From contig NZ_JASHKA010000003.1 in the NCBI RefSeq assembly GCF_030732845.1, positions 124,001-188,000 on the forward strand: a DNA stretch of 64,000 nt. The letters are read 5' to 3'. Positions 52,536 through 61,512 of this stretch are shown piece by piece (within the stretch, counting starts at the first letter, position 1; every line of letters starts with the position of its first letter). Origin of the DNA: Roseibium sp. MMSF_3544. GTDB taxonomy: Bacteria; Pseudomonadota; Alphaproteobacteria; Rhizobiales; Stappiaceae. The notes beneath the pieces were generated by a model. The model ran no database searches, was not told the DNA's origin, and saw nothing but the letters and a program-made list of their open reading frames with translations. Made by a program: the position numbers and the translations under genes.

Positions 52536-55500
52536 TCAAGCTGAACTGCCGTCAGGTTTCAGTGAAGCAAAGGTCTGCTCAAGAATATCGCCCGGAATCT
52601 CCATCAGAGCCGGCACCGCGGTCCACAGCAGGCAGGCGGCAACCTGACGATCAGGATAAATTTGCCGCAGCAATTCCCGGTAAACACAAAGCTGAGCCCG
52701 GTATTCAAGCGGGACTTCCGCGCTTGTTGCAGGCGGATTGACGTTGGTCTTGTAATCCACAATCAGAATGCGGTCATCTTCCACAAGAAGGCGGTCAATC
52801 TGTCCGGAAACTTCAATCTCCGTCCCGTCGCTCGCCCGAATCGTTCCCACCAGTGCGACTTCAGCCTGCGCGTTGCCGCTGAAGAGCGGCACGAAAGCTG
52901 CCGATTGCAAGATGGATCCGACCTCTTCCAGAAGGGTTTTCTTGTAGGACAGGAATTCTGGCTTCAGCGCGTGGTCGAGAAACCTCTCGGCAGCAGCAAG
53001 ACGGTCCTCACCATGAAGGTCCGGCAACAGTTCCAGCAGCCTGTGAACCAGACGTCCACGCTCGAGCGGCCAGGAGGCCGGCTGCACGTTCGCCAGCAAA
53101 CGGGATGTCACCGGAAGCGGGAGTGTTCCGTCCTTTTCCTCCATTTCCTCAAACACCTTCGAGGGCTGCAAGCGTTTCTTCTTCGGCAAGGGCGCAACCG
53201 TTTCGATCAGCCAATCCGGTAAATCTCCCTGGTTTTCATCCGGTTTTGTTTCTACCGCTGCACTGCCGGGAGTGATGCCGGCTCCCGGATGCTGGTCGCT
53301 CTTTTGCCAGCGCCAGCCAACGACGTCGCCGGTCTCGTCATGCAGTTCCCGTGCATCCGGTTTCAGCGCCCGCTCGACGAGCGAATACCAGCATTCCTCA
53401 TGAGCACCGCGCTTGGGTTCCCAGCCGCAAACGATCAGTCGGTCCTCCGCGCGCGTCAACGCAACATAGAGCAGACGCCTATATTCTTCTGCCTGTGCAT
53501 CACGCAAGTCTTCCACTGCGGCGTCATGCCAAGCCGTGCGCTCTGCCTTTGGCGGCAGCCAGACAAGCGCTGGCGGAAGAAGATCGTTTTCAAGGCGTTC
53601 GCGCGGAAGGAAGGACGGGTCGTGAATGGCACTGACCGGCGGCGCTCCCGGATCGACAAGGACAACTATCCTGGCTTCAAGACCCTTTGACCCATGGACG
53701 GTCATGATCCTGACCATGCCCTTGGTGTTCGTCAGCTCACGCTTGATTTCCGTCGGAGCGGCCGCCATCCAGGCCAGAAAGCCCTCAAGTCCCGGTGTCC
53801 CGGTTTGCTCATAGGCAATCGTCTGAGACAGAAATTCATCGAGAACATCGTCCACTTCAACTCCCAGCCGGGCCCGGAAAGCCTTGCGGCCACCGTCGGC
53901 TCCCAAGAGGCGGGCATAGAACTCGTAAGGGGGCACAAAGTCAGCCCGCGCCCGCCAGTCTTCAAGCCGCTCGCGCACAGCGCGCCAGCTTTCCGACATT
54001 TCAGATCGCTTGACCAGCATCTGCCAAAGCGTGCCCGGCCGCGCCTTGTCAGGCGTTTCCCGGGCTATGTCCAGAAGGGCTTCATCGCGGAGATTGAACA
54101 GAGGGCTCTTCAGGACGGCGGCCAGGGACAGGTCATCTTCCGGCAACAGCATGAACCGTCCGAGCGCTGCAAGATCCTTGACTGCAATATGGTCGGTGAG
54201 CACTAGCCGGTCGCTGCCGGCGGCCGGAATATCCAGCTCTTTCAGTTCGCGGTTGAGCGCGTCGACAAAGGGTCCCCGCTTGCGCACCAGGATCATCACG
54301 TCCCCCGGGTCGGCTTCGCCTTCCCGCATCCAGACGGCAATTTCTTCTGCTATCCTTCTGGCGACCTTCTGCATCGGGCTGGCTGATCCGACGTGATCGA
54401 TCGGAAGGCGCCAGTCCTCCGGTTCCTCAACTTCCGCCTCCGCTTCCAGTGGCCACAAATCGACAATACCCGGGTCGCGCCGGATGGCTTCGTGTACCGG
54501 CGCGCTGACGTCTTGCGATAAGCCGCGATGCGCTGCCTCATCCTGAAAGACCCTGTCGACCGCCCCCAATACATCCGGGGTCGAGCGGAATGAAAGTTGC
54601 AGATTGACGGAATGAAATTCCTGTTCTGCCGCTTCCGCCTGTTTGGAAAAGGCGCGCCGCATGGCATCGAAATAGGCAGGCACCGCGCCCTGGAAGGAGT
54701 AAATCGACTGCTTCTCGTCTCCGACGGCAAAAAGCGTACGGACCCGCTCATGTGCGCCGGCTCCGACGAAAAATTCGGAGGCAAGCGATGTCACGACCTC
54801 CCACTGCCGCGGGCTCGTGTCCTGGGCCTCGTCAACGAGAATATGATCGAGGCCCTGATCGAGCTTGTACTGGACCCATTGGGCCGCATCGGATTTTTGA
54901 AGGAGCGTCGCCGTCTTAACGACAAGATCCTCGAAATCCAGAAACCCGCGCGCCGTCTTCGCGCGCTCATAGTGCCGGATCACCGCGTCGGCAAGCCGAA
55001 GCAGCGACGTGGTCCCTTCGTAGGTGACGATCTTCCGGCGCTCGTCCAAAAGCCCAAGCAACCGGCTTTGTTCAGCTGCGAGCGCCTCCGCGATGTCCGG
55101 GAAATCCGCCGCAAGTTTCTTGGTGGTGAGCGCCTTGCGCGGTTCCAGTTTCGACGTCAGAAAAATCGGCAGCCAGGCATTGCGGAAAATATCCGGATCT
55201 TCATGACGGATTGCCTCAACGAGTGCCTCGGCACGTGCCTGATCGGTCTTTGCGCCCGTCTTCAAGGCTTCTGAATAACTCAGGCAAATTGCCGGATCGA
55301 GCGGGCACTCTGCCCGGAAACGCTGATCGAATGCAGTCAGACGGTCATCTGGATCGACCTCCAACAGGCCAGCCAGCTCAATGAGAGCATCATGCAGGCC
55401 ACCGGCGTCCACGGTCCACCGGCGGAAGGCGTCACGGTTCTGGATTAGCTCCTCAAGCGCCTTTTGCGCCCCGCCATCGCTCATCAGATCGATGACGGAG

Positions 55501-56048
55501 GCAAGCGCACTGCCGAGCGGACTGTCCGGCTCAACCTCAGCCTTGTGCAAGACGCTGCCTCGTGCTTCGGCCATGAGTTCACCTGCAACGCGATCATCGA
55601 GCACGGCAAAGTGTCCGGCGACATTCGCCTCCAGCGGAAACTGATGCAGCAGCGCCTCGCAGAAGCCGTGGATGGTCTGGATCTTAAGACCGCCCGGCGT
55701 TTCCAGAGCCCGCGCGAAAAGGCGCCTTGCCATCGCAAGCCGTGCCGCATCCGGCCTGCGCCCCTCGATTTCCTGGAGTTCGGCAGCCAGCTTCTCGTCA
55801 GCCATCGTCACCCAGGTGCCAAGGATCTGGAAGACGCGCGTTGCCATTTCGGCGGCAGCCGCCTTGGTGAAGGTGAGCGCCAGAACGCGGCCCGGGTCGG
55901 TGCCGTCGAGCAAAAGGCGGACGACCCGCCGCGACAAGACGAAGGTCTTGCCAGACCCTGCGTTGGCACTCACCCAGGCCGACGCTTTCGGGCGCGATGC
56001 CAGATCCTGACGTTTCCTGGTGAGTTCGGGAATCTGCAGCCCGCTCAT
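52536..56048 (-). CDS. addA: AddA helicase-nuclease subunit of double-strand break repair
   Basis: 1170 residues from the ATG at 56048, whose ATGA overlaps the addB stop; an upstream start at 56075 lies inside addB. UvrD-type helicase: Walker A SANAGSGKTFVL, motif II VDEAQDTS, motif VI LYVALTRAEDRL. At the C-terminus is a RecB-family nuclease with LVEDDRILIVDYKTNVN, the catalytic DYK core. With AddB it processes broken ends for RecA, replacing RecBCD in alphaproteobacteria. Confidence 0.95.
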   Translation of the reverse strand: MSGLQIPELTRKRQDLASRPKASAWVSANAGSGKTFVLSRRVVRLLLDGTDPGRVLALTFTKAAAAEMATRVFQILGTWVTMADEKLAAELQEIEGRRPDAARLAMARRLFARALETPGGLKIQTIHGFCEALLHQFPLEANVAGHFAVLDDRVAGELMAEARGSVLHKAEVEPDSPLGSALASVIDLMSDGGAQKALEELIQNRDAFRRWTVDAGGLHDALIELAGLLEVDPDDRLTAFDQRFRAECPLDPAICLSYSEALKTGAKTDQARAEALVEAIRHEDPDIFRNAWLPIFLTSKLEPRKALTTKKLAADFPDIAEALAAEQSRLLGLLDERRKIVTYEGTTSLLRLADAVIRHYERAKTARGFLDFEDLVVKTATLLQKSDAAQWVQYKLDQGLDHILVDEAQDTSPRQWEVVTSLASEFFVGAGAHERVRTLFAVGDEKQSIYSFQGAVPAYFDAMRRAFSKQAEAAEQEFHSVNLQLSFRSTPDVLGAVDRVFQDEAAHRGLSQDVSAPVHEAIRRDPGIVDLWPLEAEAEVEEPEDWRLPIDHVGSASPMQKVARRIAEEIAVWMREGEADPGDVMILVRKRGPFVDALNRELKELDIPAAGSDRLVLTDHIAVKDLAALGRFMLLPEDDLSLAAVLKSPLFNLRDEALLDIARETPDKARPGTLWQMLVKRSEMSESWRAVRERLEDWRARADFVPPYEFYARLLGADGGRKAFRARLGVEVDDVLDEFLSQTIAYEQTGTPGLEGFLAWMAAAPTEIKRELTNTKGMVRIMTVHGSKGLEARIVVLVDPGAPPVSAIHDPSFLPRERLENDLLPPALVWLPPKAERTAWHDAAVEDLRDAQAEEYRRLLYVALTRAEDRLIVCGWEPKRGAHEECWYSLVERALKPDARELHDETGDVVGWRWQKSDQHPGAGITPGSAAVETKPDENQGDLPDWLIETVAPLPKKKRLQPSKVFEEMEEKDGTLPLPVTSRLLANVQPASWPLERGRLVHRLLELLPDLHGEDRLAAAERFLDHALKPEFLSYKKTLLEEVGSILQSAAFVPLFSGNAQAEVALVGTIRASDGTEIEVSGQIDRLLVEDDRILIVDYKTNVNPPATSAEVPLEYRAQLCVYRELLRQIYPDRQVAACLLWTAVPALMEIPGDILEQTFASLKPDGSSA

Positions 56049-59000
56049 GCCGGGTCCTCGCTTCCAAGCGCCCATTCCTGTGCCCGCGCGAGATGATCAT
56101 AATCGCCGTCCATCGCCCGGCCGCGCAGAACCCGGGCGCGCGACAGATACCCGGTGTCCTGGCTGGCATAGTGGGCAATGAGCTGCTCGAGCCGCCGCCA
56201 GGCATCCTCGATCAGATCTTCAAGCGGGGTTTCTTTCGGATTGCGGGGAACGGGAACAGCATCTCCTTTCAAGTGCAGATACAGCAACTCTGTGACCGGC
56301 CGGTCCGATCGAACGTCCTTGAAGCCTTTGCGGGCAATCATCGCCGCTTCGAGCGGCAATTGCGGCGACAACAGCGCGTCTACCTGCTTTTGGGACGGGA
56401 CCTGACCGGTCTTGTAGTCAATCACCGAAAGGCCGCCGTCCTTCAGGACATCAATGCGGTCGGCCCTGCCGCGCAGCCGGAAGTCGAGGCCAGGCAGTTT
56501 GAGATCGACGCCGCCGCCGATTTCCAGGAAACGGTTTTCAATCTCCTTCGAACGCTTTTCTTCAAACGCGACAAATCCCGCCGCGACCTTCTGAAAGCGG
56601 GGCCACCAAAGAGCCCGGATCGCAGGAAACGCATCAAGCGGTTCGAACAGCTCTTCGCCAATTTCAATCAGGGCCTCTTGCGCCGTATCATCAAAGGGAC
56701 CGGTCCAGGCTGCCAGAAAACGGGCGAGCGCATCGTGAATGAGGTTCCCCTTGTCGGCAGCGCCCGGCTCGCCGCCAATCGGATCAACGGGCTGAAGTTC
56801 CAGTACATGGCGCGCATATATGGCGTAAGGATCGCGGATCAGCCGCTCGATTTCCGTGATCGACAAGGAGGCCGGACGCGCCATCAGAGGTGGCCGCGGG
56901 CTGGGTCTTGGAGCGGGCGTTACCGGACCGGACGGGCGGTCGAGGAGACTGGCCAGACTTCCATAAACCGTCCCCCGCTGCTCCATTTCGCGCGTCACGT
57001 CCGGACCAGCCAGTGTCGTCAGTCTCTGCAGCCACCTGGAAGCAACAGTGGGTGCTCCGTCGGTGCGCGCAGCACGCGACAACAGAACACGGCTTGCCCC
57101 CATGCCTTGCGCGAAATCATGCGCTGCCGCGCCCAGCCGGCGCTCCGGAGGTTCTAGCCCGATGTCGCGTTTCATGGGCCGGTTCAGCCACGGGTCGTTT
57201 CGGGTCCTTTGCGGCCAAATGCCTTCATTGAGCCCGCCCAACACCGCGAAGTCGAAAGTTTGAAGCCGCGCTTCCATAGGGCCGAGGATCTGGACCCTGG
57301 GATCGCCCGGCAACCGCCGGCGCACGGCCTGCCCCGCCATCAGCGCGGGAAGAACAGAGGGCCATTCGCCCGGGGGGATTTCCAATCCGCTTGTATCGGC
57401 TTCAAGGAGGCCTGCAAAAAACTGTGCCAGCGCGTCGCCCGCCTCAGCCGCATAGAGTTCGTCATAAGACGCGGCATCGTCTGTCGCCACGGCCTGCATG
57501 ACCGCGACTTGCCGCCGCGCCAACTCGGTCACCGAAACTCCATCTGCCGTCTCGGAAAGGTCTTCCAGAGGGGCAAGCGCCACACTGAGCCTCTCGACGA
57601 GATTGGCGATGACATCCCAGTCCGCCTCGTGAACCTTTTTCCAACGCGGTGTGTGTGCCTTGCCGGCTTCACGCCGGCTGGCCTCAACCGCTGCCATCAG
57701 GCCGGCCGTTCCGGGCCTCGCGCGTGGTCCGCGCACAACGCCCCGTTCCAGCGCGCGGGCGGCGGACCGTATGTCCTTGAAAGGCAGGCCGAGCCGGGCA
57801 AGCGGATGCTTCAGCAGTGCCAGCAGATCAATCGGGTCGCAGCCGTGCAGGGCCAGTTTCGCCGTAAGTAATGTCAGGACGGCAGGCGCCGTCTGGTCGA
57901 GCGGACGGCCTGCGCTGTCATCCACCTGGATGTTCCAGCGCAACAGTTCGGCAGCAACGCGCCGGGTCAGCATCCTGTCCGGGGAAATCAGCGCCGCGGT
58001 TTCACCGCGATTGATGGTCTCGCGCAATGCAATTGCGACGCTCAAGGCTTCATCGGCTTCGTTGCGCGCTACGAGGACCGACACATTCTGGAGCGCGCCT
58101 TCATGCTCTTCAGATGGGGTTTTCGAAAGATATGCCGTCCAGCCGTCGGATGTATCTGCAGGCCTCAGAGCTTCGGATACCAGCTTTTCCCGTGCCAGAT
58201 TGTTCCAGACCGGCTCCTTGCCAAGGCGCTGAACGTCCGTACGCGACGCACCGAGACGATCAAGAAGTTGTTTCAGGGAGTATTGCGGATGCGAGGGAAG
58301 TGTGGAATTGCCTTTAGCGGTCTTTGCGTGGGTTTTTGAGTCGAACCCCGGCCCCCGTTGCCCGAGTGACATCCAGGACCTGTCGTCGAGGTGGTGGTCA
58401 AGCCCCGGCAGGACAATCACACCTCGGTCCAACTCACTCACAACTTTCAAAAGCGCTGCAGTTGCGGGAACCGAGCCCGTGACACCCGCCACGATAACCG
58501 GGCCGCGCGGGACGGTTTGAGCGAGCCGCTGCGCTTCCCTGCGGATCAGGGCGGACCGGCGCGCCTTGGGATCCATCTGACCCCGTTCAGCAAGATGGGC
58601 TGGCCATGCCTCTTGCACGATCTTCAGAAAATCCAGCGTGATCTGCCAGTAGCGCGCAAAGTCTTCCGGAACCAGCGAGGTCAGCTCCGTCCAGTCCGCT
58701 TCCTCGGTTTCAATCTCATCCATCAGGCCCAGCAGGTCGGCCGCAAGCCAGGTCGCATCGGCGGTAGAAGCCGGAACCCCCAGAGGTTCATCGGAGCGGA
58801 GGCTCAGGGCCTCGCGTCGCAAGGACCCTTTCCAGGCCTTGACGAGCCGCGTCATGGCCAGATGACGCTCAAGCAACGGCATTGCCGGCGGCAAGGGTTC
58901 CAGATCAGATTGAGCCGCGAGGCTCTGAATGTCTTCGTCCGCGTCGCCGACCGGCCTGATTGCCGGCAGAAGAACAGGCGTTCCGCCAAATTTTTCCTGA

Positions 59001-59185
59001 AATACCTGCGGAAGCAGGCGGGCAGACCGGCGCGTCGGCAGATAGAGCGTTACGGAGGGCAAGAGGTGTGGATCGTCCAGCGGCCGGAAGCCCGGCACGA
59101 GGGTCCCTTCAACAAGTGCATCAACAAGCGTTTCAAGAAAGGGAACGGACGGCGGTATGGAAAAGAGGCGCGTGCGTTCTTTCAT
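56045..59185 (-). CDS. addB: AddB nuclease subunit of double-strand break repair
   Basis: 1046 residues from the ATG at 59185, 7 bp after the murU stop. The helicase-like N-terminal region lacks a Walker A (it reads YLPTRRSARLLPQVF at the corresponding place), as in alphaproteobacterial AddB, so it is a scaffold. The C-terminal nuclease has LKDGGLSVIDYKTGQ, and the region before it resembles RecB-type domains (ITEIERLIRDPYAIYARHVL). Overlaps addA by 4 bp. Confidence 0.93.
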   Translation of the reverse strand: MKERTRLFSIPPSVPFLETLVDALVEGTLVPGFRPLDDPHLLPSVTLYLPTRRSARLLPQVFQEKFGGTPVLLPAIRPVGDADEDIQSLAAQSDLEPLPPAMPLLERHLAMTRLVKAWKGSLRREALSLRSDEPLGVPASTADATWLAADLLGLMDEIETEEADWTELTSLVPEDFARYWQITLDFLKIVQEAWPAHLAERGQMDPKARRSALIRREAQRLAQTVPRGPVIVAGVTGSVPATAALLKVVSELDRGVIVLPGLDHHLDDRSWMSLGQRGPGFDSKTHAKTAKGNSTLPSHPQYSLKQLLDRLGASRTDVQRLGKEPVWNNLAREKLVSEALRPADTSDGWTAYLSKTPSEEHEGALQNVSVLVARNEADEALSVAIALRETINRGETAALISPDRMLTRRVAAELLRWNIQVDDSAGRPLDQTAPAVLTLLTAKLALHGCDPIDLLALLKHPLARLGLPFKDIRSAARALERGVVRGPRARPGTAGLMAAVEASRREAGKAHTPRWKKVHEADWDVIANLVERLSVALAPLEDLSETADGVSVTELARRQVAVMQAVATDDAASYDELYAAEAGDALAQFFAGLLEADTSGLEIPPGEWPSVLPALMAGQAVRRRLPGDPRVQILGPMEARLQTFDFAVLGGLNEGIWPQRTRNDPWLNRPMKRDIGLEPPERRLGAAAHDFAQGMGASRVLLSRAARTDGAPTVASRWLQRLTTLAGPDVTREMEQRGTVYGSLASLLDRPSGPVTPAPRPSPRPPLMARPASLSITEIERLIRDPYAIYARHVLELQPVDPIGGEPGAADKGNLIHDALARFLAAWTGPFDDTAQEALIEIGEELFEPLDAFPAIRALWWPRFQKVAAGFVAFEEKRSKEIENRFLEIGGGVDLKLPGLDFRLRGRADRIDVLKDGGLSVIDYKTGQVPSQKQVDALLSPQLPLEAAMIARKGFKDVRSDRPVTELLYLHLKGDAVPVPRNPKETPLEDLIEDAWRRLEQLIAHYASQDTGYLSRARVLRGRAMDGDYDHLARAQEWALGSEDPA

Positions 59186-59192
59186 CTTCTGC

Positions 59193-59927
59193 TTATGCTG
59201 CACTTTCGCGAACCGCATATTCTGCAGCTCGGATCGCGTCCGGCGTGCCGATATGCAGCCACACCCCTTCCATCTGAACTCCGAAGAGCCTGCCGTTCTC
59301 GATCGCCTTGTCAAACAGGATATTCATGGAAAACGGGCCGTCCGGCGCACCTTCAAAGAAGCGCGGATGCAGGATAGCTGCGCCTGCGTAGGCGAATGGC
59401 GTGACACCTTTTTCCAGTCGTCGCGTCAGGCTGCCATCGCGTGCCATCTCGAAGTCACCCCGACCGGAATAACCGACCGACTTCACGGTTTCGGCAACCA
59501 GAAGCAGCGCATCCATGCGGGTTTCGTCCCATGCGTCGATCATATGCTCCAGGTTCGGCTTGACGCCTTCGATCCAGTAGCAAGTGTCGGCGTTCAACTG
59601 GAAAAACGGTTCGTCACCCAAAAGGGGCAGCGCTTTCTTGATGCCGCCACCGGTTTCAAGCAACTGGTCACGTTCGTCCGAAATGAGGATTTCCATATCC
59701 GTGCGGCGGCGTGCATGGACTTCAACGAGATCGGCCAGGTAGTGCACATTGACAACGCAGGTGCTGACGCCGGCTGCAGACAGGCGGTCCATTCCATGGT
59801 CAATCAGCGCCTGACCGTTGACCTCGATCAGAGGCTTGGGTGTCGTTGCAGTCAAAGGGCGCATGCGCTTACCGAGGCCGGCAGCCAAGATCATTGCTTT
59901 TGAAGGGCGAAACCGCGTGTCATTCAT
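59193..59927 (-). CDS. murU: Nucleotidyltransferase, MurNAc-1-phosphate uridylyltransferase (MurU-type)
   Basis: 244 residues from the ATG at 59927; an in-frame TTG at 59939 is an alternative. GT-A sugar nucleotidyltransferase: AMILAAGLGKRMRPLTATTP, then KPLIEVNGQALIDHGMDRL, and the metal Asp in FFQLNADTCYWI. In the recycling route, MurU makes UDP-MurNAc from MurNAc-1-phosphate, which the preceding AmgK-type kinase produces. The gene pair with AmgK supports this role over other sugar uridylyltransferases. Confidence 0.88.
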   Translation of the reverse strand: MNDTRFRPSKAMILAAGLGKRMRPLTATTPKPLIEVNGQALIDHGMDRLSAAGVSTCVVNVHYLADLVEVHARRRTDMEILISDERDQLLETGGGIKKALPLLGDEPFFQLNADTCYWIEGVKPNLEHMIDAWDETRMDALLLVAETVKSVGYSGRGDFEMARDGSLTRRLEKGVTPFAYAGAAILHPRFFEGAPDGPFSMNILFDKAIENGRLFGVQMEGVWLHIGTPDAIRAAEYAVRESAA

Positions 59928-59974
59928 GCTGTCACTCAAATGATTGCGCCCGGTGCGGCTGGTTTAGAGCCCTG

Positions 59975-61498
59975 TCACCGGAAACGTGCATACCAGTCTT
60001 TCAAATCCGACATTCCCTGCCTGTCAAGCACACGGTCGAGATAGCCTAGCATACGGGGCAAATGGTTCAAATAAGCCGGCTTAGCATCCCGTCGCGCAAG
60101 CCTGACGAAGATCCCCAGGATCTTCGAAACGCGTTGCGCGGCCATGACCGCGTAGGCTTTTTCAAACCTGATTACGTCAAATTCCGACAACTGCTTCTGT
60201 CTCAGAGAGACATAAGCATCGTAAAGCCCGGATTCCAGTTCAACGCTGATCTCGGTGCGTGCGTCGAGCAGAAGGGACGCAACGTCATAGGCAACCGGGC
60301 CGATGACGGTGTCCTGCAAGTCGATCAGCCCGATCCGGTCCGTTCCGGCCGCCCCTTCCTGCCACAACAGATTGGGGGAATGGAAGTCGCGCAGAACCCA
60401 CCCTCTTTGCGCGTCCGAAATCTCCTCAAGGTATCGCCGCCAGAGCGTTTCGAACTCCGACCGCAGTGCGGCATCGACACTTTCCCCAGAGACTTCCGGC
60501 ACATACCAGTCCAGAAAAAGCGAGGCTTCTGCAATCAGCGCTTCGTTGGAATAAGGGGGCACGCGGTAGTGCCCGCCTTGTTTTAGCGAAACTATCTCCG
60601 GCCAGCTCTCTCCATGCAGCTTTGCCAGGACTTCAACCGCGGCGTGATACCGTTCGGGGACCGGCTGACTATCAACCACGACGGTGTCGTTTCCGAGGTC
60701 TTCGGACAGCACCAATCCTTTTTCGAGGTCTGCGGCAAGGGTTTCCGGCGCCCTGATCCCTCGGCTTCGCAGCTCCGATCCGATCGCAAGGACTGAACGG
60801 CAATCCTCGGCGAGATGAACCCGGGCCATATAGGCCCGGACGTCGTCCGAGACGGCGCCTTCGCGAAATGGCCAGCGCATCAAGACTGACGATCCGGACT
60901 TCGTTTCAACGCTTTCGAACGTACGCAGCGAAGCGTCGCCGGCAAGAAAACGCCTCTCGGCAGACCCGAACCCGGCACCGACAAGGAAATCACGAACTTC
61001 ACGTGTCTGACGGACACGATCTTCCCAGGCCGGGCTTTCCGAATGAAAATCGAACCGCCGTTTGCCCAACTCCTCAAAGGGTTGCGTAATCTGGATCCAA
61101 AGCGCGTCAGCAGGCAGCAGTTCTTCCGCGTTTTCGGGCCATTCGATCAGGACGGCACCTGTTTCCATAAGGTCCTGCAGGCCAAGTTCCTCAAGCTCTT
61201 CCGGTTCTTCAAGACGATAGAGATCGAAATGCGCCAGATCGAAACGGGAAAACTCGTAGGGCTGAACCAGCGTGAACGTTGGACTTGGAACTTCCAGCTC
61301 CAGATCGTCGGCAAAGGTGCGGATCAATGCGCGGGCAAACGTGGATTTTCCTGCGCCGAGATCTCCTGAAAGGCAGATCACATCACCGCGCTTGACGATC
61401 ATGGCGATGTCGTCGGCAAGCTGGCGGGTTTCCGCTTCGGCGGAGATTTCCAGTGTCAGAAAAGACGCAGGGAACTGCCGCAGCCGGTGATCTGCCAT
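59975..61498 (-). CDS. TsaE-AmgK fusion (tRNA t6A ATPase plus cell-wall amino-sugar kinase)
   Basis: 507 residues. Residues 1-150 are TsaE: GDVICLSGDLGAGKSTFARA (Walker A), PSPTFTLVQPY, HFDLYRLEEPEELEELGL, GAVLIEWPENA. It supports the t6A37 tRNA modification with TsaB/TsaD. Residues about 165-505 are a phosphotransferase of the AmgK/aminoglycoside-kinase fold: RRFLAGDASLRTFESVE, RGWVLRDFHSPNLLWQ (the HRDxxxxN-like loop, here RDFHSPN) and GLIDLQDTVIGPVAYD. AmgK phosphorylates MurNAc/GlcNAc at C1 for MurU. This fusion is known in alphaproteobacteria. It follows divL by 14 bp. Confidence 0.93.
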   Translation of the reverse strand: MADHRLRQFPASFLTLEISAEAETRQLADDIAMIVKRGDVICLSGDLGAGKSTFARALIRTFADDLELEVPSPTFTLVQPYEFSRFDLAHFDLYRLEEPEELEELGLQDLMETGAVLIEWPENAEELLPADALWIQITQPFEELGKRRFDFHSESPAWEDRVRQTREVRDFLVGAGFGSAERRFLAGDASLRTFESVETKSGSSVLMRWPFREGAVSDDVRAYMARVHLAEDCRSVLAIGSELRSRGIRAPETLAADLEKGLVLSEDLGNDTVVVDSQPVPERYHAAVEVLAKLHGESWPEIVSLKQGGHYRVPPYSNEALIAEASLFLDWYVPEVSGESVDAALRSEFETLWRRYLEEISDAQRGWVLRDFHSPNLLWQEGAAGTDRIGLIDLQDTVIGPVAYDVASLLLDARTEISVELESGLYDAYVSLRQKQLSEFDVIRFEKAYAVMAAQRVSKILGIFVRLARRDAKPAYLNHLPRMLGYLDRVLDRQGMSDLKDWYARFR

Positions 61499-61512
61499 GG
61501 GCGGTCCTGTCG

